Source: Serripes groenlandicus | Taxonomy: Eukaryota > Mollusca > Bivalvia > Cardiida > Cardiidae | Direction of reading: 5' to 3' | NCBI GenBank assembly: GCA_031761405.1 | Contig: JASEVX010000007.1 | Location: 61,391,062-61,455,061, forward strand | DNA length: 64,000 nt | Shown here: one piece after another, positions 1 through 10,918 of the stretch | How the letters are laid out: each line of letters opens with the position of its first letter | How positions within the stretch are numbered: the stretch's first letter is position 1 | The notes under the pieces: model-generated | What the model was told of the DNA's origin: nothing | Database searches by the model: none | What the model saw: the letters and a program-made list of their open reading frames with translations, nothing else | Translations under genes and position numbers: made by a program

Positions 1-3000
1 CTACGACCCAGCTCAACCAATTCTTAATGTTTTTGTAGTGGTTGAGCTACGATCTACGACCCAGCACAACCAATTCGCAATGTTTTTAAAGTGGTTGAGC
101 TACGATCTACGACCCAGCACAACCAATTCGCAATGTTTTTAAAATGGTTGAGCTACGATCTACGACCCAGCTCAACCAATTCTGAATGTTTTTGTAGTGG
201 TTGAGCTACGATCTACGACCCAGCACAACCAATTCGCAATGTTTTTAAAGTGGTTGAGCTACGATCTACGACCCAGCACAACCAATTCGCAATGTTTTTA
301 AGTGGTTGAGCTACGATCTACGACCCAGCTCAACCAATGCTCAATGTTTTTGTAGTGGTTGAGCTACGATCTACGACCCAGAACAACCAATTCACAATGT
401 TTTTAAAGTGGTTGAGCTACGATCTACGACCCAGCACAACCAATTCGCAATGTTTTTAAATGGTTGAGCTACGATCTACGACCCAGCACAACCAATTCGC
501 AATGTTTTTAAAATGGTTGAGCTACGATCTACGACCCAGCACAACCAATTCGCAATGTTTTTAAAGTGGTTGAGCTACGACCTACGACCCAGCACAACCA
601 ATTCGCAATGTTTTTAAAATGGTTGAGCTACGATCTACGACCCAGCAAAACCAATTCTGAATGTTTTTGTAGTGGTTGAGCTACGATCTACGACCCAGCA
701 CAACCAATTCGCAATGTTTTTAAAATGGTTGAGCTACGATCTACGACCCAGCTCAACCAATTCTTAATGTTTTTGTAGTGGTTGAGCTACGATCTACGAC
801 CCAGCACAACCAATTCGCAATGTTTTTAAAGTGGTTGAGCTACGATCTACGACCCAGCACAACCAATTCGCAATGTTTTTAAAATGGTTGAGCTACGATC
901 TACGACCCAGCTCAACCAATTCTGAATGTTTTTGTAGTGGTTGAGCTACGATCTACGACCCAGCACAACCAATTCGCAATGTTTTTAAAGTGGTTGAACT
1001 ACGATCTACGACCCAGCACAACCAATTCGCAATGTTTTTAAGTGGTTGAGCTACGATCTACGACCCAGCTCAACCAATGCTCAATGTTTTTGTAGTGGTT
1101 GAGCTACGATCTACGACCCAGAACAACCAATTCACAATGTTTTTAAAGTGGTTGAGCTACGATCTACGACCCAGCACAACCAATTCGCAATGTTTTTAAG
1201 TGGTTGAGCTACGATCTACGACCCAGCACAACCAATTCGCAATGTTTTTAAAATGGTTGAGCTACGATCTACGACCCAGCACAACCAATTCGCAATGTTT
1301 TTAAAGTGGTTGAGCTACGACCTACGACCCAGCACAACCAATTCGCAATGTTTTTAAAATGGTTGAGCTACGATCTACGACCCAGCAAAACCAATTCTGA
1401 ATGTTTTTGTAGTGGTTGAGCTACGATCTACGACCCAGCACAACCAATTCGCAATGTTTTTAAAATGGTTGAGCTACGATCTACGACCCAGCTCAACCAA
1501 TTCTCAATGTTTTTGTAGTGGTTGAGCTACGATCTACGACCCAGCACAACCAATTCGCAATGTTTTTAAAGTGGTTGAGCTACGATCTACGACCCAGCAC
1601 AACCAATTCGCAATGTTTTTAAAATGGTTGAGCTACGATCTACGACCCAGCTCAACCAATTCTGAATGTTTTTGTAGTGGTTGAGCTACGATCTACGACC
1701 CAGCACAACCAATTCGCAATGTTTTTAAAGTGGTTGAGCTACGATCTACGACCCAGCACAACCAATTCGCAATGTTTTTAAAATGTTTGAGCTACGATCT
1801 ACGACCCAGCTCAACCAATTCTGAATGTTTTTGTAGTGGTTGAGCTACGATCTACGACCCAGCACAACCAATTCGCAATGTTTTTAAAGTGGTTGAGCTA
1901 CGATCTACGACCCAGCACAACCAATTCGCAATGTTTTTAAGTGGTTGAGCTACGATCTACGACCCAGCTCAACCAATGCTCAATGTTTTTGTAGTGGTTG
2001 AGCTACGATCTACGACCCAGAACAACCAATTCACAATGTTTTTAAAGTGCTTGAGCTACGATCTACGACCCAACACAACCAATTCGCAATGTTTTTAAGT
2101 GGTTGAGCTACGATCTACGACCCAGCACAACCAATTCTGAATGTTTTTGTAGTGGTTGAGCTACGATCTACGACCCAGCACAACCAATTCACAATGTTTT
2201 TAAAGTAGTTGAGCTACGATCTACGACCCAGCACAACCAATTCGCAATGTTTTTAAGTGGTTGAGCTACGATCTACGACCCAGCACAACCAATTCTGAAT
2301 GTTTTTGTAGTGGTTGAGCTACGATCTACGACCCAGCACAACCAATTCGCAATGTTTTTAAAATGGTTGAGCTACGATCTACGACCCAGCTCAACCAATT
2401 CTGAATGTTTTTGTAGTGGTTGAGCTACGATCTACGACCCAGCACAACCAATTCGCAATGTTTTTAAAGTGGTTGAGCTACGATCTACGACCCAGCACAA
2501 CCAATTCGCAATGTTTTTAAGTGGTTGAGCTACGATCTACGACCCAGCTCAACCAATTCTCAATGTTTTTGTAGTGGTTGAGCTACGATCTACGACCCAG
2601 CACAACCAATTCACAATGTTTTTAAAGTGGTTGAGCTACGATCTACGACCCAGCACAACCAATTCGCAATGTTTTTAAGTGGTTGAGCTACGATCTACGA
2701 CCCAGCTCAACCAATTCTGAATGTTTTTGTAGTGGTTGAGCTACGATCTACGACCCAGCACAACCAATTCGCAATGTTTTTAAAATGGTTGAGCTACGAT
2801 CTACGACCCAGCTCAACCAATTCTTAATGTTTTTGTAGTGGTTGAGCTACGATCTACGACCCAGCACAACCAATTCGCAATGTTTTTAAAGTGGTTGAGC
2901 TACGATCTACGACCCAGCACAACCAATTCGCAATGTTTTTAAAATGGTTGAGCTACGATCTACGACCCAGCTCAACCAATTCTGAATGTTTTTGTAGTGG

Positions 3001-4548
3001 TTGAGCTACGATCTACGACCCAGCACAACCAATTCGCAATGTTTTTAAAGTGGTTGAGCTACGATCTACGACCCAGCACAACCAATTCGCAATGTTTTTA
3101 AGTGGTTGAGCTACGATCTACGACCCAGCTCAACCAATGCTCAATGTTTTTGTAGTGGTTGAGCTACGATCTACGACCCAGAACAACCAATTCACAATGT
3201 TTTTAAAGTGGTTGAGCTACGATCTACGACCCAGCACAACCAATTCGCAATGTTTTTAAGTGGTTGAGCTACGATCTACGACCCAGCACAACCAATTCGC
3301 AATGTTTTTAAAATGGTTGAGCTACGATCTACGACCCAGCACAACCAATTCGCAATGTTTTTAAAGTGGTTGAGCTACGACCTACGACCCAGCACAACCA
3401 ATTCGCAATGTTTTTAAAATGGTTGAGCTACGATCTACGACCCAGCAAAACCAATTCTGAATGTTTTTGTAGTGGTTGAGCTACGATCTACGACCCAGCA
3501 CAACCAATTCGCAATGTTTTTAAAATGGTTGAGCTACGATCTACGACCCAGCTCAACCAATTCTCAATGTTTTTGTAGTGGTTGAGCTACGATCTACGAC
3601 CCAGCACAACCAATTCGCAATGTTTTTAAAGTGGTTGAGCTACGATCTACGACCCAGCACAACCAATTCGCAATGTTTTTAAAATGGTTGAGCTACGATC
3701 TACGACCCAGCTCAACCAATTCTGAATGTTTTTGTAGTGGTTGAGCTACGATCTACGACCCAGCACAACCAATTCGCAATGTTTTTAAAGTGGTTGAGCT
3801 ACGATCTACGACCCAGCACAACCAATTCGCAATGTTTTTAAGTGGTTGAGCTACGATCTACGACCCAGCTCAACCAATGCTCAATTTTTTTGTAGTGGTT
3901 GAGCTACGATCTACGACCCAGAACAACCAATTCACAATGTTTTTAAAGTGGTTGAGCTACGATCTACGACCCAGCACAACCAATTCGCAATGTTTTTAAG
4001 TGGTTGAGCTACGATCTACGACCCAGCACAACCAATTCGCAATGTTTTTAAAATGGTTGAGCTACGATCTACGACCCAGGTCAGTCAATTCAGAATGTTT
4101 TTCTAGTGGTTGAGCTACGATCTACGACCCAGCACAACCAATTCGCAATGTTTTTAAAGTGGTTGAGCTACGATCTACGACCCAGGTCAGCCAATTCAGA
4201 ATGTTTTTCTAGTGGTTGAGCTACGATCTACGACCCAGCACAACCAATTCGCAATGTTTTTAAAATGGTTGAGCTACGATCTACGACCCAGGTCAGTCAA
4301 TTCAGAATGTTTTTCTAGTGGTTGAGCTACGATCTACGACCCAGCACAACCAATTCGCAATGTTTTTAAAGTGGTTGAGCTACGATCTACGACCCAGGTC
4401 AGCCAATTCAGAATGTTTTTCTAGTGGTTGAGCTACGATCTACGACCCAGCACAACCAATTCGCAATGTTTTTAAAGTGGTTGAGCTACGATCTACGACC
4501 CAGGTCAGCCAATTACATTTTTGGTTGAGCTACGATCTACGATCTACG
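1..4548. repeat. Satellite array, ~53-bp monomer, 740-bp higher-order repeat
   Basis: About 86 head-to-tail monomers of 51-53 bp, each starting CTACGACCCAGC and ending TGGTTGAGCTACGAT. The array runs off the left edge of the window. Marker monomers recur at exact 740-bp steps: the TTCTTAATG type at 1 and 741, and the matching positions 1481, 2801 and 3541; the AATGCTCAATG type near 327, 1067, 3127 and 3867. One higher-order unit is therefore 14 monomers. The block 1481-2800 is rearranged and does not keep the 740-bp phase. Monomers of the GCTCAACCA type carry a perfect 9-bp dyad (GCTCAACCA / TGGTTGAGC) around a ~19-nt spacer. GCACAACCA types have one mismatch in it. No coding potential seen. 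Confidence 0.97.
4079..4530. repeat. Divergent satellite edge with alternating monomers
   Basis: The last part of the array alternates the ordinary GCACAACCA monomer with a new type reading GGTCAGTCAATTCAGAATG or GGTCAGCCAATTCAGAATG and a TTTTTCTAG spacer. GTC and GCC forms alternate too, giving a ~211-bp four-monomer unit. The final monomer is cut short at about 4520 and decays into CTACGATCTACGATCTACG. Confidence 0.9.
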
Positions 4549-4595
4549 CGCTAACTTCACACACCTGTGAAAATACACCTTGTTGGTGTTCACGA

Positions 4596-4797
4596 AATCA
4601 GAGGACTAGATAAGAGGAAGTGAACAGGTCTATTCCCCACAATATTTCTCTTATAGCTCAAACAAATCCTATGTTGTGGGTACTCAAAAGAATCGTCTCA
4701 CCGAGACGATTCTTTTGAGTACCCACAACATAGGATTTTAATGTCAAATAAGGATTTTAGAACATGAAAAAATGCCCCCTTATCTAAAGCTCTGATT
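4596..4797. mobile_element. Family K fold-back MITE, copy 1
   Basis: The ends are inverted: AATCAGAGGACTAGATAAG on the left and the complement of CTTATCTAAAGCTCTGATT on the right. The middle (4664-4738) is a perfect hairpin with 36-bp arms and a 3-nt loop, containing GTTGTGGGTACTCAAAAGAA. No transposase. The superfamily is not known to me. Confidence 0.8.
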
Positions 4798-4984
4798 CTG
4801 AAATAAAATGTATTTTGATTGCACTGCTAATTGCATGCGTTGATTTACTTATAAAAGACGTTTTGAAATGATTTAAGAAAGGGAAAACGATGAACTCTTT
4901 TTATATGCTATCCCTTGGTAAGTCACTGTTTAAAACAATGAGTTTATCTCGATAAAGTCAACATTTATTTCCCAATAAACCACG

Positions 4985-5095
4985 AACACATGTAGTTCAT
5001 CCGTGAGACGATGTTGTGTGAGTACCCACAACATACAACTTGAAAGAGTAATACGAGTGATGTTGAAGGGGGGGGGGGGGGGGGGGGGGGGGGGG
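4985..5095. repeat. Relic of family K followed by a 28-G homopolymer
   Basis: GTGAGACGATGTTGTGTGAGTACCCACAACATA followed by GAGTAATACG matches the second half of K copy 3 in order. A run of 28 G follows at 5068-5095. Any short ORFs crossing the G run (poly-Gly or poly-Pro) are artefacts. Confidence 0.6.
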
Positions 5096-5269
5096 AAAAT
5101 TCGTTTACTCCCCCTAAATGAGTCCTCGGCACACATACAGGACAAATCCAGACACGGACAAGATGTCGACGTAGCCGACGCCGTATTAATAATAATAGCT
5201 CGTCTGCGGTTTCCAAAATGCTTACGTATTATGACTCCTGTGCAGACTCTTGAAAAGATTTTGACATGA

Positions 5270-5406
5270 GCCATTTCTCAATTTGTCATATGATTTTTTT
5301 TTTGATTTTATTCAAAAATTCTCCATTCCTATATTTTTCATATTTTTGTGTGTGTATTTTTCCAAAGTCGTCTGCTGCAGATTGGTTGTATGTGGGAAAG
5401 GGTTAG
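5270..5406 (+). mobile_element. Family A fragment (right half)
   Basis: Ends with GTCGTCTGCTGCAGATTGG and TATGTGGGAAAGGGTTA, the right terminus of the A subfamily that reads ATGTGGGAAAGG. The left half is missing or decayed. Confidence 0.6.
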
Positions 5407-5487
5407 CACTGGAAACTTTAAGGTAAAACAAGTAGTTTCGGAAGACTTCAAACAGGCCTTTTTTAACAAAATGATAAATCTACCTTC

Positions 5488-5715
5488 AACCCTTTCCCTG
5501 CTACAACAATCTACAGCAGATGCCTTTGAAAATTTGTACCCGAAAAAGATTGGAAACTACATTTAAACGAAAGTACAATCATTGAATAGGGTTGAACATA
5601 TGGTGACAAGAGGAGAAATTGCTCGTTTTGAGCAATTTCTTCTTTTTGTCACCATGTTTTCAAAAAGCCGTCTGCTGCAGAGGCGTCAGAAAGCGTCAAT
5701 ATGAGGGAAAGGGTT
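5488..5715 (-). mobile_element. Family A MITE (piggyBac-like)
   Basis: Begins AACCCTTTCCCTG and ends ATGAGGGAAAGGGTT. The internal palindrome GAAATTGCTCGTTTTGAGCAATTTC is clear. The left half is diverged. No open reading frame of its own. Confidence 0.75.
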
Positions 5716-5871
5716 ATTAAATGTCTGATGTTCAATCACGGGGAGCAACTATAGAAGGATGTTTTGAGGTTATGGGGGCGTATTCTAGTCTATACCATCG
5801 ACAACGATGTACTGTTATTATCACCCGGCCCACGTCTCTTATGTAATGTCTGTAAAAGTGCATACAGAAAC

Positions 5872-6104
5872 TTAACCCTTTCCCTCGTATAGACGCTTTC
5901 TGACGCCTCTGCAGCAGACGGCTTTTCGAAAAACATAGTGACTAAAGAAGAAATTGCTCCAAACGACAAATTTCTCCCTTTGCCACAATGTTTTCTACTT
6001 TTAGTCATAGGTAATCCATGCAATTATCGAGCTTTTGTTTATTTTTTGACAAAATATGTTCGAAGACGTCTGCTGAAGAATTGTCGTATGAGGGAAAGGG
6101 TTAA
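5872..6104 (+). mobile_element. Family A MITE, full length
   Basis: Flanked on both sides by TTAA. Left end CCCTTTCCCTCGTATAGACG, right end CGTATGAGGGAAAGGG. Both subterminal regions carry CTGCAGCAGACG or its complement (one base changed at right). TTAA target choice with CCCT...AGGG ends is the signature of piggyBac-type elements (family knowledge). The transposase would have to come from elsewhere. Confidence 0.88.
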
Positions 6105-6640
6105 CCCTTACGTCCCTATAGACTCATTCCGACTCCAAATAAAGCGTACGAATTTTGAAATCATTGTGACAAAAAGAGATATTGCTTATAATGAGCAATT
6201 TCTCATCTTGCCACAATGCTTTCAACTCTATTCAATAATTATACTTTCATTAGCGAATGCCGAGCCCCGGTGGCTCAGTCGGTAGCGACGCGGACTGTCA
6301 ATCCAGGGGTTGTGAGTTCGAATCCCGGCTCGGCTACCTTTCTTTCCGACGATTGACAAAAGTCAATGCGACATGCGTCATTCGTCTTCCACCAATGGGC
6401 TTAGTCTATGTGGAAAAGCAGCCAGTTGCTTGGGACGATTGTTGTGTGGAGTACTGGTGTGAGAAAACCAGGAAATGCATGAGTAGGTGAACTGGCCGCC
6501 GTGATATAATTGAGAAATTGAATTGTTAAAAACGGCGTTAAACCCCTATCAATCAATCAATCAATCATTAGCGAATATTGTATCCGTACTTGTGTGTAAA
6601 TAATTTTAAAGTCGTCTGCTTGAAGATTTTTGTAGTAGTA
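6101..6640 (+). mobile_element. Family A MITE split by a SINE
   Basis: Shares the TTAA at 6101 with the preceding copy. The left part (GACAAAAAGAGATATTGC, CAATGCTTTCAACTCTATTC) ends at 6258. The rest resumes at 6566 and reaches AAAGTCGTCTGCTTGAAG near 6625. The right terminus is not clear. Confidence 0.7.
6259..6565 (+). mobile_element. S1 SINE, full length, tRNA-derived
   Basis: The head carries A-box-like TGGCTCAGTCGGTAGC and B-box-like GAGTTCGAATCCCGGC, that is, an internal RNA polymerase III promoter. The body includes GTGTGGAGTACTGGTGTGAG. The tail is GCCGTGATATAATTGAGAAA then GGCGTTAAACCCC and an ATCA run. A perfect 12-bp target-site duplication, TCATTAGCGAAT, flanks it (6247-6258 and 6565-6576). 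SINEs move with LINE machinery and encode no protein. Confidence 0.93.
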
Positions 6641-6797
6641 GTTTCATATTTTATTTTAAGTGACACATGCAATAAGTAATATTATATTCAAATGATTAAT
6701 ATAACAGTTTAACACTCACACTTGTAGGCAATACTTGTTTATATGGAGCGTATAGCCCAGCAATACAAATAGCTTATAAGTCACTAGAAATTACTGA

Positions 6798-7010
6798 ACT
6801 CTTTCAGCGCCAAAGGCAATACTGAGGTTTTTTTGCAAACAATGCTGATTTCAGGTGAGACAGCTCGTAACGAGCTGTCCCACCTGAAATCAGCATTGTT
6901 TGCGTTTTACTCATCAAAATAGTCCAACACTTTTATTACATGAGAAATGGAGACTTCCGATTTTGAACATGGAAGAGTCTACTTTTAAACAATTCGGCGC
7001 TGAAAGAGTT
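6798..7010 (+). mobile_element. Family B MITE
   Basis: ACTCTTTCAGCGCCAAAGGC at left, TTCGGCGCTGAAAGAGTT at right. The central region is a near-perfect palindrome around CAGCTCGTAACGAGCTG flanked by CAGGTGAGA / TCCCACCTG. Flanking TTAA is mutated (CTGA, TTAT). Confidence 0.85.
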
Positions 7011-8261
7011 ATTATCAGTTGTTAAAACGTGTATGAGGGAAAGTGCATTAATGAATAGATTTTCCTCTAAGATGAATGACGGAAGGACATTCTAAATGTC
7101 ACACACAGCAAGCTTCCCGCTAGAATTCTAAAGTGCATCCTTTATGTTTATATATATAATCCAGACAAAATCCATAGTAACCCTTGTCCCGTTGATTAAT
7201 ACAATGTCAGACATCTTTATTGACCAAATATCTTTCATCAACTACACAGAAAACAATGAATAAAATGGCTAATTATATATATTTGGCAACGAAACGTAGA
7301 AGTAGTAATATATAACCATTATTATATGCATAATATATCTATAGGTGCTACCTATTTACGAAAAAAACAGTAAGATGATTGTAAAAAAAATGAAAGAGCA
7401 TACTTTGGCAAGAAAATATGATTTATAAGTAATTGACTAGATGATAATAATGTTAATCTCATGTTTTTCACATGATCACAACATGTTCGGGATTCGTTCT
7501 GCTGACGTCTATTATTACGAACAGAAAATAATAAAGTAAAGACTTTCAAAAATCAATGAATAACATTTATAATGAACGAGGATTAGACATGAGGGCCAAG
7601 ATGCTTAAGGTCCTGAATCAATTACCTGTATTATGATACAGAAGCAAATGTGTTCTTTGGCTATGGTACAGTCCAAATTTATGTTCTGACGTCGAATTGC
7701 GGTCGTTTATTTAAAAGTTTCATTTATGTTTTAACTTGTTTGTACAAAAGTTAGATCACACGAAAATAACACAGCACTTTTATGACCTTAAATGTCGATT
7801 TAGATTTTTGTTTTAAAGATTGACTAGAAGACAATAATTTTTTCAATCTGTGTTTTATACATAACCAAAATGACGGCCCCATGGATTGGCGAGGGTCACT
7901 TCAGAAACCTTCATGGGTTATGAAAAAAAAAAAAAAAATCTCACACATGTTACCCAAAAACAACTTTATGTTTTTTTTCCGTATAATCATATTTATATAC
8001 GAAACTGTTCATCCTGTATGTAGTATATGGTATAAACAAAGTAACATTCTTACACTATGATTTACTGTAATCGTCTTTGATGTGCTTTAATTCATTTATA
8101 AATATGATTTGTATGACGAGATACATGTACGTATGTTGTATACGTCGATACAATATATTATATTCTATTCTATTCTGTCTATACCCTTAACCCTCTTAAG
8201 TCATGCAAGAGGTAACAACTCGGCTCTGTGACACGTTCCTCTATAAACTCATTTTAAACTT
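7011..8261. other. Unassigned AT-rich DNA
   Basis: No gene or named repeat recognised. It holds short AT-rich runs, a 17-A run near 7923 and a short (ATTCT)n run near 8161-8175. The 65-codon minus-strand ORF at 7352-7549 has no recognisable domain. Confidence 0.5.
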
Positions 8262-8460
8262 TGGTAATTTTGGTAATTTTGGACGATTTCGGGCTAGGAC
8301 GAAACTGGTTTTTCACTTGCTCTACTTTCACTTTCAAACATTGTCAAAATACCAAAATTGATCAAATCAAACGGTTCAAGTGCATCCTATACATATTTAC
8401 AATGAATTCAAACTCATTGTCATATATAGTCAAATAGGGACTATGTGGTGATATTTGACC
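8262..8460 (-). mobile_element. Family E fragment
   Basis: Reads in reverse: CTCTACTTTCACTTTCAAAC, then TTGATCAAATCAAACGG and CATCCTATACATATTTACAATGAATT. The order is the same as in the other reversed E copy near 26.5 kb. Confidence 0.65.
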
Positions 8461-8712
8461 TACAGAGGCAATTTGAGACGACCTTTCAGGAGGTATCTGC
8501 AGATCCAAAATACGTAAAGTGCATTTCGGTCTGGTTTTAATAAGCTTGTTGAGTAAACTAATATAAGCCGTCCCGCGATAAAACCAACATTGTAGACTCT
8601 GCGTAAAGTATCGACCCGGGTCAGCATAAGCATGCCATGCAGGCTTACCCGGACAGACACATTTCGCCTTCTGTTGATTTTCTGTTTCAGGAATCATTAC
8701 TCTATATCTCTA

Positions 8713-9591
8713 GGTCAAATTACGCTAAACACATCCGCTGACTTGCTGATCTACACTACTATACAGTATAGTCCCTAAACAAGAGGCCCATGACGGCCTA
8801 TGCTCTACTGGGATGGGATTTCAAGGGTCATAATCAAGTCTTGCGTGGGCGGATCTAGCTGGTTTGCAAAAGGAACCAAACTCTTATGGAAACCTCTATT
8901 ATGTTCACAAGCTCTATTATAAGAATTTTACCAATACCAAGGATCAAAATCCGGTCTTGCATGGGCGGATCTGGCTGGTTTGCGAAAGGAACCGATATCT
9001 AACTACTGTATAAATTTGATTGAGATACAATCAAAACTGAAGACTGTATCTCGTTCACAAGCAATTGTTTACGGACGCACGGACGCACGGACGCACGAAC
9101 GCACGGACGCACGGACGCACGGACGACGGACACCATGCCACGGCATAAGCTCTTCTGGCCTTTGGCCAGTAGAGCTTAAAACCCTTTGTTTGTGTAGAAA
9201 TGAGTGTATACCATCACCAGAATGTATTGAATATATGACATTGAGTTTAAATGCATTGTGAATGTGTATAGGGTGCACTGGAAATTATTGATTTGATCAC
9301 TTTTAATATTTTGACCTTGTTTGAAAGTGAAAGTAGAGAATGCTAAACACCGGTTTTGTCCGGGCCCGATTTGATCCAAAATGACGGTAACCATTTTCGC
9401 CTGGTTCTTTCTTTCTTGCATAATACATGACCCCACATTTTCTTTGTATTGTTTTAAAGCTAGGGGATAACTCTCTTCAATGATATATGGTATTCTACAT
9501 GAGAAACGCTTAGAAAGTGTGACAATTGAGGACTGAAACTGGTCGAATATTAAACATGGAAACAAAGAAGTAATTTGTTTGGTGTATTGTA
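8713..9591 (+). mobile_element. Family E element, flanked by 7-bp duplication
   Basis: Starts GGTCAAATTACGC and ends TTGGTGTATTGTA. ATCTCTA flanks it at 8706-8712 and 9592-9598 and reads as a target-site duplication inside family C. It contains CACCGGTTTTGTCCGGGCCC and AATGACGGTAACCATTTTCG, shared with copies near 23.2, 26.5 and 45.1 kb. It is interrupted by family F. Class not determined. Confidence 0.75.
8781..9176 (+). mobile_element. Family F element with ACGCACGG minisatellite
   Basis: Sits between TAGTCCCTAAAC and TTTGTTTGTGTAG of E, which are nearly adjacent in the uninterrupted copy near 26.7 kb. Near-terminal inverted repeat GCTCTACTGG / CCAGTAGAGC. It holds two similar GGGCGGATCTAGCTGGTTTG / GGGCGGATCTGGCTGGTTTG blocks and an 8-bp (ACGCACGG)n run at about 9073-9126. 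Confidence 0.75.
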
Positions 9592-9717
9592 ATCTCTATA
9601 CCCCTCAGACGGAATGTGTCGGTCCGGATCAGGCTGCGCGGATTGCAAAGGCTGATCTGGGTCGATACATTACGCAGAGGCCATAACGTTAGTTTTCTCG
9701 TGGGGCGGCGCATATTG

Positions 9718-10108
9718 TGACACGCTATTTAAAAAAATAAAAATGTTTTGTTCGTTTTATCATTAAAAAGTGCACAAAGCAGGATAAGGGTTACTTCTTG
9801 TCAAGTTCTTGCAAATCTCTCTAAAAAAAAATAGACATCAAGAGCCGAGCCCTGGTATCTCAGTCGGTTCTTATACACGTATTGTGTAGAATTTGTTACT
9901 CCACATTCATGCATTGGGTATATTTTTAACAGCATCACAACACCTGCAAGCGATAAACTACCTGCATTCACGATCGGCCTCTTAATCGAGTTTCCGAGAT
10001 AAGCCGAACATATCCGAGTGCATAACTAGGTCAAGGTCAATTGCATTTGTTGACAGTTTTTGTACTTTTGTCTTCGTCGTTTCTGAAAAAACAACAGCAA
10101 CAACAGTC
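9718..10108. other. Unassigned, with a SINE head remnant
   Basis: GAGCCGAGCCCTGGTATCTC at about 9841 followed by AGTCGG matches the first ~25 bases of S1 and then stops. Otherwise nothing recognised. Confidence 0.5.
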
Positions 10109-10110
10109 TA

Positions 10111-10348
10111 TTAACCCTTTCCACATGCGGACACTTCCTGTCGCTTATGAAGCAGACGACATTTGAAATCATGATGGAAAAAAAAAGAAGAGAAATTGCT
10201 CTTGATGAGTATTTTCTCAATTTGCAAAATTGACTTCAACTCTTTTCGAGATTTGTTGTTTTATTTAAAGTTATTTTCTTTAGCTGTGCCTTGATGTCTT
10301 CAAACAGAGTCGTCTGCTGCAGATTTGCTGTATGCTGGAAACGTTTAA
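10111..10348 (+). mobile_element. Family A MITE, diverged
   Basis: TTAA at both ends. Left AACCCTTTCCACATGCGG, right GTCGTCTGCTGCAGATTTGC then CTGGAAACGTTTAA. The internal palindrome has decayed (GAAATTGCTCTTGATGAGTATTTTC). Confidence 0.8.
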
Positions 10349-10504
10349 TGTCAGCAAATTGATGGCTTCTCCAGTTACCTGTCATTAGCTCGATCTGTTA
10401 CGATCTTCATATTACCTGTGTACCACTGACACGGGAAAGAGGGGCGACACGCGTTTGGAAGCCCTCGAACAGCGTCTCGTTGTAACCGTTCCCCACCTTT
10501 TTGC

Positions 10505-10650
10505 CGCATTATACACCAGAAGACTCTTGAAATGAAAGCGGTAAAATGGCAACTTACACATGATGAGCCATTTCACCTTTCGCAAGAGAGATTTTAACTC
10601 TTTTCTAGTTGTTTTTAAAGTCGTCTGCTGCAGATTTGCTGTATGTATGA
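10505..10650 (+). mobile_element. Family A fragment
   Basis: Contains a decayed central hairpin and the right end AAAGTCGTCTGCTGCAGATT ... TATGAAAGGGTTA. Left terminus lost. Confidence 0.65.
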
Positions 10651-10918
10651 AAGGGTTATTCGAATGCATACGTTATACGTGACGCTACGGTGCAGCAAGT
10701 TATCGGCAATGTCGAGACGTAGCCACAACTGTTCGCATCAACGATATACAGTATTAACTGATAGAACAAAAACAATTTATCCTTTCGTCAAACTGTTTTC
10801 ATAAGTCGTCAACATGCGTCAACAAGTGAGAAAGGGTTAAATGATGCAACTATGACGATGCAGCAAATCCCCTCTTTTGTCCTGACATTGCTAATTTACC
10901 TGTTGTTGCTCTTAAATG

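Larger units (their letters stand above)
8565..9714 (+). mobile_element. Family C element split by E and F
   Basis: The left half of C (GCCGTCCCGCGATAAAACC to TTTCAGGAATCATTACTC) lies at 8565-8712. The right half (CTCTATACCCCTCAGACGG to TTTTCTCGTGGGGCGGCGC) resumes at 9592. Joined, they give one normal C element of ~265 bp. Confidence 0.85.

Noticed and set aside
1..4548. Telomeric or rDNA spacer array
   Set aside because: No TTAGGG-type repeat and no rRNA sequence nearby.
6263..6340. tRNA gene
   Set aside because: The A and B boxes are part of a dispersed SINE with a tail and target duplication; the same holds at 15450, 19598, 26905, 32829, 41100 and 61866.
9176..9565. Similar minus and plus ORFs with a PGQNRCLAFSTFTFKQGQN-like peptide at 9.2, 23.2 and 26.5 kb
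   Set aside because: They lie wholly in family E copies; the frame is broken differently in each and matches no known domain. The peptide recurs because the DNA repeat recurs.
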